From positions 28,771,132 through 28,835,131 of the forward strand of contig CM030717.1 of the NCBI GenBank assembly GCA_017979445.1: 64,000 nucleotides of DNA. Direction: 5' to 3'. Shown here one piece after another: positions 49,401-60,999 of the stretch (position 1 is its first letter; each line of letters begins with the position of its first letter). Position numbers and translations under genes: made by a program. Source of the stretch: Akebia trifoliata (taxonomy: Eukaryota; Streptophyta; Magnoliopsida; Ranunculales; Lardizabalaceae). The notes below the pieces were generated by a model, which saw only the letters and a program-made list of their open reading frames with translations, was not told the DNA's origin and did not search any database.

Positions 49401-50361
49401 TGTTGATTGCATGCAGAGATACATCTGAGATTAGGAGGCTAAAGGCTCAACTCATTAGTGAGTTTGAGATAAATATTTAGGGACTACAAATAAGATTTTG
49501 GGTATGCAGATTCATAGGGATAGAGGAGCAGGTAGATTGCATGTATCACAAAGGAAATACATTTAGAGGGTGTTGGATCGCTTTGAGATGTAAGAGTTTA
49601 AGTCTGTGAATACCCTTCTAACAACTCACTTTAGACTCTCAGCTCAGATGTCCCTGTAGATAGAGGAGGACGTGGAATATATGTCTCATGGTTTTTATGC
49701 TATAGTTGTTGGCAGTCTTATGTATGTCATAGTTTTTACTAGGCCTAACATTTCACATGCGGTTAATGTAGTCAACAGATACATGGCTAAACTTGGGAAT
49801 ATCCATTAGCAAGCAATTAAATGGATACTGAGGTATTTAAAGGATACTATAGGTGTTGGTTTGCTATATGATAGAAGTAGTGACACTTCTGAGAGTGTTG
49901 TTGGGTATGTCGATTCTGATTATACTGGTGATCTAGACAAAAGGAGATCTTTGACGAGTTATGTTTTCACTATTTGTAGTAGTACCATCAGTTGGAAGGC
50001 AACTTTGCAATCAACAGTCGCATTGTCTACCACAGAGGCTAAACATATGGCAGTTATAAAGGCAGTGAAATAGGCAATATGATTGTAGGGCTTGGTTACT
50101 GATTTGAGTTTGGAACAAGGTGTTACTACGGTATTTTGTGACAGTCAGAGTACCATACATTTGATCAAAAATCAGATGTATCATGAGATGACCAAGCATA
50201 TTGATGTTAGATTGCACTTCATCCGAGATGTGATTGCTCAAGGTGTTATTGTAGTGAAAAAGATTGATACAATGAAGAATCCAGCATATTTGATGACTAA
50301 GTTTATCCCAAGTATCAAGTTTAGGGGCAGCCTGAATTTGATAGGTGTTTGTAGTTCTTGA
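46465..50361 (+). pseudogene. Copia gag-pol polyprotein, broken
   Basis: Starting at 46465 the gag opens with TKYDIEKFDGINDFNLWR. Its nucleocapsid knuckle near 47148-47190 has lost its cysteines and contains a stop. The protease-like motif WILDSACTYH lies near 47320. The pre-integrase region and integrase start at 47534-47977 (with TVDYIHFDLWGPF) form the longest open stretch. The reverse transcriptase at about 48880-49500 has many stops, and its catalytic YVDD is YVDG at 49388-49399. RNase H at about 49890-50080 retains GYVDSDYTGD and ALSTTEAKHMA. Stops include tryptophan and glutamine codons turned to TAG/TAA (for example near 48935 and 49260-49280). No active protein can be made. Confidence 0.9.
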
Positions 50362-50422
50362 GGCCCTAATAAGACAAGGTGAAAGCGATTTCTTTTTTGA
50401 AATTGAAGCCAAGGTGGAGATT

Positions 50423-50868
50423 TGTTGGGTTATGCTTTCTATTTTTGTATATAGAAAGTTGTCGTGGATTCAACTCGGATCTTTTGATAATTTGTTAACG
50501 ACCCGCATATATTTGTTCCACTTAATTGGTAATGTGTGGGGTTTCTCCACCATTACCCGGGATCTGGGGGTGAAGTCCCCAGGCAATATATTGGACCCAT
50601 TTGGTTTGTATTTGGATCTGACCTGTTTAACCTCTTTGTAACCTTAATATATAAAAGGTAAGAGATGAAACCTTAAAGGGAGTGAGAGATATACGAAAGG
50701 CAAAGAAAAATTGTAACCTAGTTCTTCTTTGGTTATCATAGTGAAATTACCATTTTTGCCCGTGGACGTAGGTCAATGTTTTGACTGAACCACTTATATC
50801 TTGTGTCGTATGAGATTCTCGTGTTCTTGTTTTGATTTATACTTCGGATCATAGGGTTCTTTCTAACA
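50423..50868 (+). repeat. 3' LTR of the copia element
   Basis: 446 bp, TG...CA, preceded by the polypurine tract 'gccaaggtggagatt' (50408-50422). It differs from the 5' LTR by scattered substitutions and small indels, and by an inserted stretch at 50508-50522. Confidence 0.93.
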
Positions 50869-50873
50869 GTTAC

Positions 50874-51654
50874 ACTAGTAAATCTTTTACTTGCCTCTAC
50901 CATAAGTTGAAGTTGTTTCTTCCATCAAACTTATCAACTATAAACTTTGAACTAGTCATCTTCACTACAAACCTCAATAACCTGAGGCTTTAATACAAAT
51001 TTATAAAAAATGAAATAGTAAAGACAACAAAGATAGCATAAAAACACAAGGATTTATATAATTCGTAAACAATTACTTTTTTCTTTCAAGTTTTAGAGTC
51101 CTAGAGATCTCTATTTATAAAATTGAAAGTTTCTAAAATGAGCCTATCTTCCCAAAAATCGAAACCCCTAACAAATAAACGACGCTTAAGAAAATATTAC
51201 ACAATTGCCTTTTTCATAGCACCAACAAAATACAAAGACATTTACACAACATCTCATTCATCATACAAGTTCATCCTTAGACAAACATGAGTTCATTAGA
51301 TAAAATCCATTCCACCCTTCAACCGTCAATTACCCAAATTTACCACCTAAGATGGGATGTTGGAGATAAAGAAAGACCAAGTGGTTGCAAGACACTACTA
51401 CAATGTTACTCTTAAAGAGAAAGACCTCAACATGAGTTAACCAAAGGATAGGATCATTTCTAGACAAATAGCATTTTACAATTTGACTTTCCACACCTTG
51501 GTTTAAGTTCTAGGAGTGGGGTGGGAAGGAAGTTTTCCCTCATTCTATCCAATCAAGCCGGTTGGTATTGAAGGAGATGAATTCCATATCGCTTATATCG
51601 GCTCAATGCAATCCAAGGTTGAAAAGTAAAAAGTTATTCATTTCCTTGAGAAAA
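50874..51654. other. Unassigned sequence between retroelements
   Basis: AT-rich, no gene recognised. The part from about 51340 may be further decayed gypsy sequence, since it runs into the reverse-transcriptase fragment below, but no motif proves it. Confidence 0.35.
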
Positions 51655-52012
51655 ATCATGAAGAATTTGTTGGTCATTTGATGACATGCTTGAAGTAGAT
51701 CCTGAAATTGTGTATCATCAACTAACATTGACCCTACCTTTCCACTAGCAAAGTAAAATTGACGGCCCTTGGCAACAAAAAAAAAACACTAAAAACAAGT
51801 CAATGAAGAGATTGGTAAATTTTTAAAGGTCAAATTCATAAATGAAAGGCGGTATCTGATTGGAATTTACTTACATTGTGGTTGTACCAAAGAAGAATGG
51901 GAAGATTTGTGTTTGCATTAAATTCGCTAACTTATACAAGACATGTTGTAGGGATCGCTTTCCATTATCAAGGATTTATCTGCTACTCGATTCCTTTCCA
52001 CCTTGGGTCAGA
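51655..52012 (+). pseudogene. Ty3/gypsy reverse-transcriptase fragment (Tat/Ogre-like)
   Basis: In successive frames the sequence reads FDDMLEVDPEIVYHQL (from 51677), then IGKFLKVKFINERRYL, then VVVPKKNGKICVCIKFANL and CCRDRFPLSRIYLLLDS. These correspond, in order, to the start of a Ty3/gypsy reverse transcriptase: the D-x-x-M-x-x-x-DPEIVxH block, the AGFI...Y block, VPKKDGK-x-RVCVDFRDLN and KDDFPLPxI. Frameshifts separate them and the YxDD half is missing. It could be debris of the same family as the LTRs at the window ends. Confidence 0.8.
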
Positions 52013-52074
52013 TCCATATATTTGTTCCACTTAATATTTCTCATTTGATAAAAGAAAATAAATATTTAACCTCA

Positions 52075-52320
52075 AGGGTTTGGCTCAATGGAAATTTTGA
52101 ATCCAATAAGCGGTGAGTGTCCTTAGGTTGTGTGTTCGATACCTTGTATGAGTAGTGCTGCCTCGAAACCTCCTGCAAGGGTGTACCATCACTTACCTGG
52201 TGTGTGTGATGTGTGGGCTTTGCACATGTCTGGGGGAGTGATCCATATGCCTTGGTCCAGGACCTAGCTCACTTGGCCCCATTAGTCAAACATAAGTTCA
52301 GATGTTCCCGTCAAAAATCT
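52075..52320 (+). mobile_element. SINE-like tRNA-derived repeat
   Basis: An A box (TGGCTCAATGG, 52081-52091) and a B box (GTTCGATACC, 52134-52143) have tRNA-like spacing. They are followed by a non-tRNA body with 'cctcctgcaagggtgtacc' and 'tggtccaggacctagctcac'. No clear poly-A tail or target duplication was seen, so the ends are approximate. Confidence 0.55.
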
Positions 52321-52600
52321 TTTCAGGAGCATGGAAACAAAGTTAAAATTTGGAAATTATTCGATGATGCTTCAATTCGGTTAATTTGAATAAATTCATA
52401 AAAAAAAATTAACAATATTTTGGGGAATATACTAATGGTGGTTTCGAGTTTCTTATTAAAATTCATCTTATTGGACTTTCTTAAAAATCTTATCTTGTTC
52501 TCTAAATTTAAATATTTAAGAAAATAAAAATTTTAAGATAAAAGGTAAAAACTATTATTTTTGTTTTGTAATTAGTTGATAAATGATCGATTAATTTAAA

Positions 52601-52709
52601 GAATTACTATTGCAACGCAAACTTTTACTTAATACACCCCAATTAAAATTAACAAAATAAAGGAATGGTTTAGAACAAGTAAAAGTTGGGTGCCAATAGA
52701 AACTCTCTC
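52601..52709 (+). mobile_element. Short MITE with AGAGTTNCTATTG ends
   Basis: Left arm 'actattgcaacgcaaacttt' and right arm 'aaagttgggtgccaatag' are inverse-related and enclose about 50 bp. Single-arm relatives occur near 52890-52912. Confidence 0.55.
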
Positions 52710-54201
52710 ATTTTTTCGATGGAATTCTATTTTTGAGCCTAATCATAATTGTTAAAAACTACTGAAATTATTTGAATAGATAATGTTTTGTAAATCAAGA
52801 TTATAATTTGAGCTAAACCTTTGTAATATTTGAAGAATGTGTTTTAATATTTAATTGAGGTGTGATAAATAATTTAATAAATCTAGGTGTAACAAATGAA
52901 AGACGGGTGCCAATAGCAGCTTTCTTAATTTGTCAACTCACCAATTAAATCCCCTAAGCCCATATTGAAAGATGTTTATGAGTTATTACAAAAATTGGGA
53001 GAAATTTGTGATATGCTCACGAGTCATAGGTTGACTTGACTTGATGGGCATCTTACAAAGTCAGAGTTAATGAAGTTTTAAAGCATTGGTAGGGACCCTT
53101 TGATGGAACTTTCACTTTTAAATGATTCAAATAATTTACAGCGGCAGAAAGAGTTTTAAGTTGTTGTGACTTGTGAGGAAAGTGATACCATCAGCTTATT
53201 AATAAAAAGTCATATGTGTTAATGCACTTGGACAATTAACATAGAATAATGATGAATGTAGGCGGTTGGGTACGTGGCCGACGTGGTAAAAACACAGAAT
53301 TGCACATCTTTTTCCTATGTATCCTATGAAAAAGATCTATAGTTATGTGCCCTTATCATGTTGTATCGAAACCGTGTGCATTCATCAAGACTCATCAACA
53401 AATGCTCCTTCCCACCTCCCTTGGATTTATTGTTAAAGGATCAAGGATATTAATTACCTTAATGATTAAATAGGGGAGTTTTGTTTTTAAGGATCTCTAT
53501 GATTATGAGGAAAAATCTTATAAAATAAGATAAATTTGTATTTTTTAAGAAAATTATTTTTAGGATTATATGATCTCACCCAATCCTTTGGATTAAGGGA
53601 AAAATATGTTTTCATTTAAAAGAAAAAAATTCCAATCAATCTCTCTCTCTCAATTATTTGGAAAAAAGCTTTGAATTGAAGGAACCAACTTTTTAATATG
53701 ACACATGATTCTTCTAGGTATGCCTCTCTGCCTTGGATTTCTTTTATAAAACAATGAAAATGACCTAAAATTACTTTGATTTTTCTTCCTGAAACCAATA
53801 ATAATTTTCATCATCTTGAATAAGATGACAATGAAAGTGACAAGATTACTACAATTTTGATGATGACAATAATAATGACAATGACGATGATAATTGATGA
53901 TGATTAGATGACATTGAAATTTTATCTTAACATATTCTATTACTGCATGCTTCAATCTCACAAAAAATTCCTAATGCATAATAGGATAAGTTAAGAAGTC
54001 ACCATGTTACGAATACACAATTTGAGGGACTAAACTCCTGTCGTTTGTTTTACCATTGAACCAATCCCCTGAGGAATGTTAAGATCATTTTTTCAGTCTT
54101 CAACATTGAGATCAATGGGAATATCATTATTCTAGAAAAAAAATAAAATGGGGGAAATATTACCCCAATAATGGAGGGGAAATGTCATCTCATTAGTGTT
54201 A
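52710..54201. other. Intergenic sequence with trinucleotide-rich tract
   Basis: No gene recognised. About 53800-53915 is rich in GAT/AAT triplets ('gatgatgacaataataatga') and gives rise to the histidine-rich minus-strand frame there, which is not a gene. Confidence 0.4.
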
Positions 54202-54306
54202 GAGAGCTGTTATTAACACACCAATTTTTACTATTGTCACAGTAATTCTTATGTAAATCATCAAAGAATTGTAGATAAAAAATTGGTGTCTCAATAGTAA
54301 CTCTCT
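54202..54306 (+). mobile_element. Short MITE, second copy of the same family
   Basis: Starts GAGAGCTGTTATTAACAC and ends 'ggtgtctcaatagtaactct', with 'caccaattttta' and 'taaaaaattggtg' as inner arms. About 105 bp, flanked by TTA or TTTA. A weaker relative lies near 58734-58815. Confidence 0.6.
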
Positions 54307-54639
54307 TTAATTTTATAATATATAATATAAGCTGCATGTGTCATATAAAGGAGAGGGATTCTCCAAAATAGTGCCAGGGAACACCGACAAAAAAATCTAC
54401 TTTTCATGATGGTTTTTCTAAAACATTGATTGTTTTAAGAAAATATTTTCCCTACAATTATTTATCATGATGGTTTTAAATAGAGAAGTGAAGCTTTGTG
54501 CGGTGCATAGTTGAAATCCCTACTTTTTACTATCCAAATAGTTGAAGTTGGTGAGCCACCTATTCACGAGACATAACCAATATGATTAGACTTTGGAAAT
54601 CTTAGCCAATATCTAGTATTGGCTTTGTCGAGTCCACTG

Positions 54640-55344
54640 ATTTTTATTGTCAAATTTGATGATAACTAAATATGGTTTAAAAGTGTCGAGTTCATCAATA
54701 ATTAATATTAATATTTTGAGATAGACAATAATTATTGGTAAACTTGATGCTTTTAAGTCATGTTTAATTACCATTGATCTCAACAATAAAAATGTTCAAC
54801 AGATTAATTAAACGTGGTGAACTCAATGCTAAGTGGTGAACTCAACAATGAAAATATTGAACTCAACAATAAAAAAATGGTGAACCCGGTATTTTAAATG
54901 TGATCTGACCTTTTTTTTTTTTTTTTTTACTTCTATACCGGGTAAATTTTCTCGAAATACCCAAAATGCATATATCATAGTTTAAAAATAGACACTTGAA
55001 CCTAAAAGTTTAGAATTTTAACTTTTTCGCTCATCATTGTTTTATAAATCATAAAAAATAAAAATAAACATACAACTAAATGTCTAAGATTAAGAATATA
55101 TCATTTTTTATTTGTCATTCACGATGAACGTAAGATATCGTAATTGCATGTTATTGGAAAATATAATTATGCAAAGTAAGAAAAATGATAATTTAGCTAT
55201 TTCAAAAGCATTACAACATGAGATGAGGTCCAAGGACTATTAAGAAAAAGAAATATTTACTAAATGGACTATTCAGAGACCACCCGATACTTAGAAGTTG
55301 TTGGAAAGAAGTCCCTCCTCAAGGTCCTTTTAAGTAATTTTCCC
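54640..55344 (+). mobile_element. Half copy of the Mutator-like foldback element
   Basis: From about 54640 the sequence follows the loop and right arm of the foldback elements ('gagttcatcaataat', 'gtaaattttctcgaaatacc', 'gcatatatcatag') and ends 'cttttaagtaattttccc' at 55344. The left arm was not found, so it is truncated. Confidence 0.65.
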
Positions 55345-55900
55345 TTATAATCTTTACAATTATAATGAAAAAATGATTCTTAAGTCATTCTACCTTGTAG
55401 GTCAAATGACCTAAAATGCCTTTTTCAAATCTAAAAGATCAATTAGAGAATGGGGGTATTTAGATCATTTGATAAATAAAACTAAAAATGAATTTATTTT
55501 TAAAATTTTGACGATAGGGGGAGGGGGAGGTGGGTGTGCTTGGACAAGCCAGTTTGGACTCAAATCGAACAAGGGTCAGGCTGTGGGCCTCATGCCTTTA
55601 AAACAAGTTTTCTAGGGATTAACTTCTTGAGGGAATTGCCAATAATATCTTCCAATCTTTATTGTTATGGTACGGTTGGTGCTGGAAGACATTGAATGTT
55701 AGAGCTTCCTTACTTTTTCATATTACAATTTATCTTCCTTAGGACATATATGATTGCAAATGGGTAGGAAACTACAATCCTTTAAATGTTTGACTGCACA
55801 ATTTTCTTATAAAAATCATTTTTCCATCAAAAGTAAGTTTTCTCCTTGGGCAGAAAATGCTTTCTCCCACCCCACCTAAGGAAAATCTTTGAGATTATTA
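55345..55900. other. Unassigned intergenic sequence
   Basis: No gene or transposon end recognised between the foldback fragment and the MITE. Confidence 0.35.
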
Positions 55901-56446
55901 GGGTTCGTTTGATTGATGGAAAGTCTATTTCCATGGAATTTGAAATCAATGAAAAAAATAATAGTAAAAAATAAATAAGATTGAAAAATTAATTTTTATT
56001 GTTTGATTGCATCTAGACAAAATTAAGAAAAAAATTTTGAGGAGAGAGGGAGAGAGACAACGAAAATGATTAGATGGAGGGAAAAAGGGGAGAAAGAGAG
56101 ATAGAGAGAGAGAGGCGACGATCATGATGGCAAAGACAGAGGAAAGAAGAAGAAGAGATGAGAAGTAGTGGGTGGTCAACAATAACGACGAGGGAATGAG
56201 AGTCGAATATGATGGGGGTGGATAAGAAGAATAATAGAGGACATTAAGATTTTGAGTTCAGGATGAAACTTTAGAAAATTTAATTTGTCAATAGGTATAG
56301 GTGAAAAAATGAAGTTCAACTTTTTCTCAACTTTAAGATGAGAGTGAAATCCATTTTTTTTATTATATATAAATACAATCGAGTGAAAATCCATTTTTTC
56401 TTTTAATGGATTTTCTACTTATTTTCCATGCTCGATGAAACACACC
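55901..56446 (+). mobile_element. MITE, uninterrupted relative of the one at 20342
   Basis: Left end GGGTTCGTTTGATTGATGG and right end 'catgctcgatgaaacacacc' are inverse-related. Inner phrases 'ccatggaatttgaaatc' and 'gtttgattgcatctag' match the MITE at 20342-20470, as does the central GA-rich tract. It ends 175 bp before the TATA box of the LRR gene. Confidence 0.7.
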
Positions 56447-56621
56447 TTGAAACTAAAAATTACTCTTTTGACAATTAAATGATGAAATTTATTTTCAAAA
56501 CCACATTTTAACGAAATTCATATTTACTTCCTTTAAAACAAATTTCCACCGATCATACGGTACGAAGTTTCAATATTCAACCTGACTCCCAAAACAAGGG
56601 GTAAATCCGTCAAAAAATATG

Positions 56622-56630
56622 TATAAAATA
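56622..56630 (+). promoter_or_regulatory. Putative TATA box of the LRR gene
   Basis: TATAAAATA, 108 bp before the chosen ATG at 56730. It implies a start site near 56650-56660, followed by a pyrimidine-rich 'ctctcttctttc'-type leader. The ATG at 56619 lies upstream of the box and is unlikely to be used. Confidence 0.55.
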
Positions 56631-56652
56631 GATGCAAGTCTCTCTTCTTTCA

Positions 56653-56697
56653 ATGCCCTTCACAGTTCACACCCACCACCAAAGTACAATGCTTTAG
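56653..56697 (+). other. Possible upstream ORF, 14 codons
   Basis: ATG at 56653 and TAG at 56695-56697, out of frame with the LRR protein. It is present in the mRNA only if transcription starts at or before 56653, which is borderline given the TATA position. Confidence 0.35.
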
Positions 56698-56729
56698 TGT
56701 TCAAAGCAGAGAAATACAGTAAGACATCA

Positions 56730-57845
56730 ATGGGCATCATGGCTACGCCTGTCATCTTCCTCATCTCAATCATTTTCTTCTCCGTTACTTCTTCCGTTAA
56801 CTCCTGCCCGCCGTCAGACCGGGCAGCACTCCTTGCTTTCAAATCTTCTCTCAAAGAACCCTACTTGGGCATCTTCAACTCATGGACGGGCAACGACTGC
56901 TGCCTTAACTGGTACGGCGTTAACTGCGATCCTTCAACTCAACGAGTCGCCGATATCAACCTACGCGGCGAGTCAGAAGATCCGATTTTCGAAAAATCTC
57001 ACCGAACCGGTTACATGACTGGCACGATTTCTCCAGAGATCTGTAAACTCGATCGCCTCGCAAACCTAATAATCGCCGATTGGAAAGGAATCTCTGGAGA
57101 GATTCCCTCCTGCATTACTTCTCTTTCTTACTTACGGAATCTCGATCTCATTGGAAACAGAATCTCCGGCCAATTGCCTAAAGATATCGGAAAACTTCAA
57201 CATCTCGCCGTCTTGAACGTCGCCGATAACCTTATTTCCGGTCAGATTCCACCGTCGATCGTTAACATGGTTGAATTAATGCATCTTGATATCAGGAACA
57301 ACAGAATCTCCGGTCCGATTCCTAACGATTTCGGTAAGTTGAAAATGCTGAGCAGAGCTCTACTGAGTCGGAATCAGTTGTCTGGACCAATTCCAAACTC
57401 GTTATCCGAAATTTACCGACTCGCTGATCTGGATCTTTCGGTTAACCAAATTTCGGGTCAGATTCCGGCTTCAATCGGGAAAATGCCGGTATTATCGACT
57501 CTGAATCTTGATATCAACCAGATCACGGGTCAGATTCCGACGAGTTTGCTAAGTGGATCGGGTTTGAGCATTGTGAATCTGAGTCGAAACGCGATTGAAG
57601 GATTCATACCAGACGTTTTCGGATCGAAATCGTATTTTACAGCGTTGGATTTAAGTTACAATAAGTTAAGAGGACCGATACCGAAAACGCTAGCAAGTGC
57701 GTCCTATGTCGGTCACCTGGATCTGAGTAACAATCATCTGTGCGGTAAGATCCCGGCAGGATCTCCGTTTGATCATCTTGAAGCTTCGTCTTTCGTTAAT
57801 AATGATTGTCTGTGTGGGTTGCCGCTGGAAAATAGGTGTTATTAA
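56730..57845 (+). CDS. DRT100-like secreted leucine-rich-repeat protein, 371 residues
   Basis: The intact single-exon frame could extend upstream to 56619, but the TATA box at 56622 favours ATG 56730 (or 56739, which has a better context). From 56730 the length is 371 residues, close to the roughly 370 of plant DRT100 proteins. Residues 1-25 form a hydrophobic signal peptide ending before CPPSDRAALLAFKSSL, the N-terminal LRR cap. The cap carries the paired cysteines NDCC (55-58) and a further C66. About ten plant-type LRRs of 24 residues follow (about 96-345), with repeated NxISGxIP motifs. The C-terminal cap reads NNDCLCGLPLENRC. There is no transmembrane segment or kinase, so a wall or apoplast location is expected. 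DRT100 was named from partial rescue of E. coli recombination mutants; its true role in plants is uncertain, and LRR-mediated binding is the safer inference. Confidence 0.93.
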   Translation: MGIMATPVIFLISIIFFSVTSSVNSCPPSDRAALLAFKSSLKEPYLGIFNSWTGNDCCLNWYGVNCDPSTQRVADINLRGESEDPIFEKSHRTGYMTGTISPEICKLDRLANLIIADWKGISGEIPSCITSLSYLRNLDLIGNRISGQLPKDIGKLQHLAVLNVADNLISGQIPPSIVNMVELMHLDIRNNRISGPIPNDFGKLKMLSRALLSRNQLSGPIPNSLSEIYRLADLDLSVNQISGQIPASIGKMPVLSTLNLDINQITGQIPTSLLSGSGLSIVNLSRNAIEGFIPDVFGSKSYFTALDLSYNKLRGPIPKTLASASYVGHLDLSNNHLCGKIPAGSPFDHLEASSFVNNDCLCGLPLENRCY

Positions 57846-60800
57846 TGATGTTTCGGCCGTTACAAACGAAAAACTGTTTCGGGTTGTTGTTACGATAAAA
57901 AAAGTTTCCTTGTATCGTATATTAAGAGATATTTAGGTGTAACAAGTTGTTAAAAAGTCTGTTTGGTGCTAAGGTACAAAACTGCACAATCTATGAAAAT
58001 TATTATTATTATTAAAATATTTTTATTTTAATTGAAAAAATATATAATCTTTTTAGTTTTTATAGGTACTTAATTTAGGCTAATATTTTTAAATTAATGA
58101 TTCCACTTAAAATTTATCAAATTGTTCAAATCCCAATTTAATTGGATCGTCTAATGTTAGCTTACAATGATGAAATATTTACAAAAACATGACCAACTTT
58201 TGATGAATTCGAGTAAGAATCTCACAAGTTTCAAGTGACTATTTGGGAGGTTTCACTACTTTTAAGAAGATAATCACTATGCAAATCAACAAGTTTATCA
58301 CTTTATATCCGTGATCTTCTCATTTGAAAAATCTGTAATTTTGCATGTTCATGTTAAAATGAATAATTAGTCAAATTTGACCCATGAAATAGTCATGTAA
58401 TACATAAAATCTAATGATCAAGATACACATATGTATTTTGATAACATTAAGTATTTTCGTGATGATAAATCCCAATCATTGAATTTCACATTTAAATGTC
58501 CATAGCAAGTTTTTTTTTTTTTTTACTTAAATCAATGGGGGTCTGACCAATTTATATTATTAAATTATGTTTGTTTAATTTATATAAAAATAAAATTTAA
58601 AAATTTTATAGAGTGAATAGTCAAGCTTGGTCAAATGAGCTTTTGGACTCACTTTAAAAAACTGATTTAGACATATCCCCTAGGTTTGGTGATACTTTAG
58701 GCATTCTTATCGGGTTTCCTCTTTAATTTAGAAAAGTTATATTGCCACACCAACTTTTACTATTGACACCCCAATTCATTCCTAAATTACAAAAGAAGTG
58801 GCAATAGATTTCAATTTGATCTTTGAATTTTTGCTAAAAATTCTTAATTTTTCTTAAAGAATAATCTTTAGAGATTTGAAGATAAAAATGGTTTTCCAAG
58901 ACGTACAAAATTTCTAAGTTTTGAGAAGAAAACTCAAGGGCATTTATTTGAGTAGTGGTCAAAGATTAATGCTATTAGGCCATAGTCTCTCAGATAAGAC
59001 TGGGGTCAAGGTAAATCAGTGGGGACTATCTATAAAATTAGTCAATATTGGAGGAGGTCCTTCTAAATTACCAATTTTAATACATACATAATACATAAAT
59101 GAGTGGGGACAGATGAGGTTGCATGCACGTGAAAACGGTCAGAGAATTAAAATAGAGAGACATGGATTTCAAAACGAGTGGTTGTTCTTTTCTTTCTTTC
59201 TTTCTTTTTCACTACTTATTATTCGGACATTATTGAACAATACAAAAGTTGAGGGCATTTCCGGTCTTTTTCCATTCCTCCAACTCTAATAATGCTAGGG
59301 TGACACTCGATGTACTGTGATTCTTACATTTCTGACGTGGATGTGTATACATAACCGTAATTGTGTTTAATCGTATCTCGAGAAAAAATAGTCAATGGCA
59401 TAAATGTAAAAAAACAGTAAATGAAATTGTCACCCCAGCATGACTCTTTTAAATAACTCCAGCATCTCATTCTTTCAACACGTGGCACATTCTTTGAATG
59501 TATATCTAAAAGAGCAAAACAATGAATGCATGGATGAGAGTGTCGATACGATTGCATCGACAGTTGATGACTTGGGTCGAAAGTGCAAAATAGCAGAGTC
59601 ATGTGCTTTATTTATCACACCGACGCGTCAATATCATGCAAACTAATTTCTATACGAAACATTAAGATAGCGATGTGTTTGATTTTTCTGAATGATACAA
59701 AACTATACGATGTGCTAATCATGAATTTGAAAAAATTATATAAAACCAATGAATAAAAGCAAAGTTATGAAATTCTAATTAGTTTTTTCTTGGTTGTATT
59801 TTATCAAAATTTCTACTAACTTTTTAACCTTGAAATACAATTATAATGGCAATGACGTTAAATATCTAGGTTTAATATTAATATAAAATCAAATTTATAA
59901 TAAAATTGATGTTTTTAGAATTGATCGTCAATTTGTATTCTGTGATGTCTCGAATTGACTTTTTTATGTGCAAAAATTTTCTTGATTCTATTTGATTAAT
60001 TTAAAAGAATACAGATATTTGTTATAAAAAAATATATATTTCAATATGTATAGAAATGATGTTTTTGGATTTCTTACCAAAGTACATCACCTTCAACCTC
60101 CCTAAAAATTGTTCTCTTGTTTTTTAGATTTGAATGTTGAATAACATAATATTTGATGGTTAGATATAAATATGTTACCATAATTTATTAATAAATAATC
60201 AAATTATTCACCATTTCATCCTCTATTTTTTGAAAAAAAAAATTGTGGAGCCTGTTTTTATTGTAATGGGTCAACCTACTTTCATCCACCATTTAGACTC
60301 TTCACAGCCACTTACTTTTTTGCATCTTCTTAAAATCACTCTAGTCTTAACACATCTGGATCCATCTATTTCTAGTTAGCACTCTCTACACCTACCACCC
60401 CAACCGATCTTTGTTCAGTCTTCTTCTTTACATCTACGAGGATTTCAATTAGAATTTTGCAATACAAGAAACGAACACTCAGAACTTACAAAGTAGTTTA
60501 GAAATGCTCATGGAAATGTTAATTCTTGGTCTAGGGATTAGAAAATCTCGATAACAAGGAAAATCAAATGAAACTTCATTTGATAATTTAATATCAAGAT
60601 TTCCAAATTATATTGGTAGGATCCTACTGAAATTACGTGAAAGAATTTGGTAAGTTACTATAAATGTTTCAATCGGTTATCAAGTCTTTTTAGTAGATTT
60701 TGTAAGATACTACTGAGTCATAATGAAAATTTTCGACAACTTATATTAAACAAAGAATTAGTATTTTTTATGGGAGTGAAGAATTTTTTTTATTAGGGTC

Positions 60801-60999
60801 AATTTGGTCTTTTCACCATTTTTATTTGTGGTGGGTGCAAATGGAACACTCCTATCGTGATTCACACCTTGACTCCATATGGCAAGTGAAAACGGCCATT
60901 TAATAACCCACCTAATCTTTTATCTTTTTTTTTTTCTTAGAGATTCTATTGGCATATATATATATATATATGGTCCCGTTATTTTGACAAAATCCAACA
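57846..60999. other. 3' flank of the LRR gene and intergenic DNA
   Basis: No further gene recognised. The segment contains TTA-type microsatellites (about 58000), a CTTT tract (about 59190-59210), a possible MITE relative (58734-58815) and a TA microsatellite (about 60955-60971). Open frames near 59324-59646 look unlike known proteins. Confidence 0.45.

Larger units (their letters stand above)
46010..50868 (+). mobile_element. Structurally complete Ty1/copia retrotransposon, coding-dead
   Basis: The two LTRs (46010-46448 and 50423-50868) run TGTTGGGTTATG to TAACA and are flanked by a perfect 5-bp duplication GTTAC (46005-46009 and 50869-50873). A tRNA-Met-type primer-binding site, polypurine tract and gag-protease-integrase-RT-RNase H order are all present. 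The protein motifs fit the Tork/TNT1-94 group. The LTRs differ at roughly one base in ten by eye, so the insertion is old. Numerous stops make it non-autonomous. Confidence 0.93.

Noticed and set aside
56619..56729. 37-codon N-terminal extension of the LRR protein
   Set aside because: Its ATG lies upstream of the TATA box, and the extension would bury the signal peptide.
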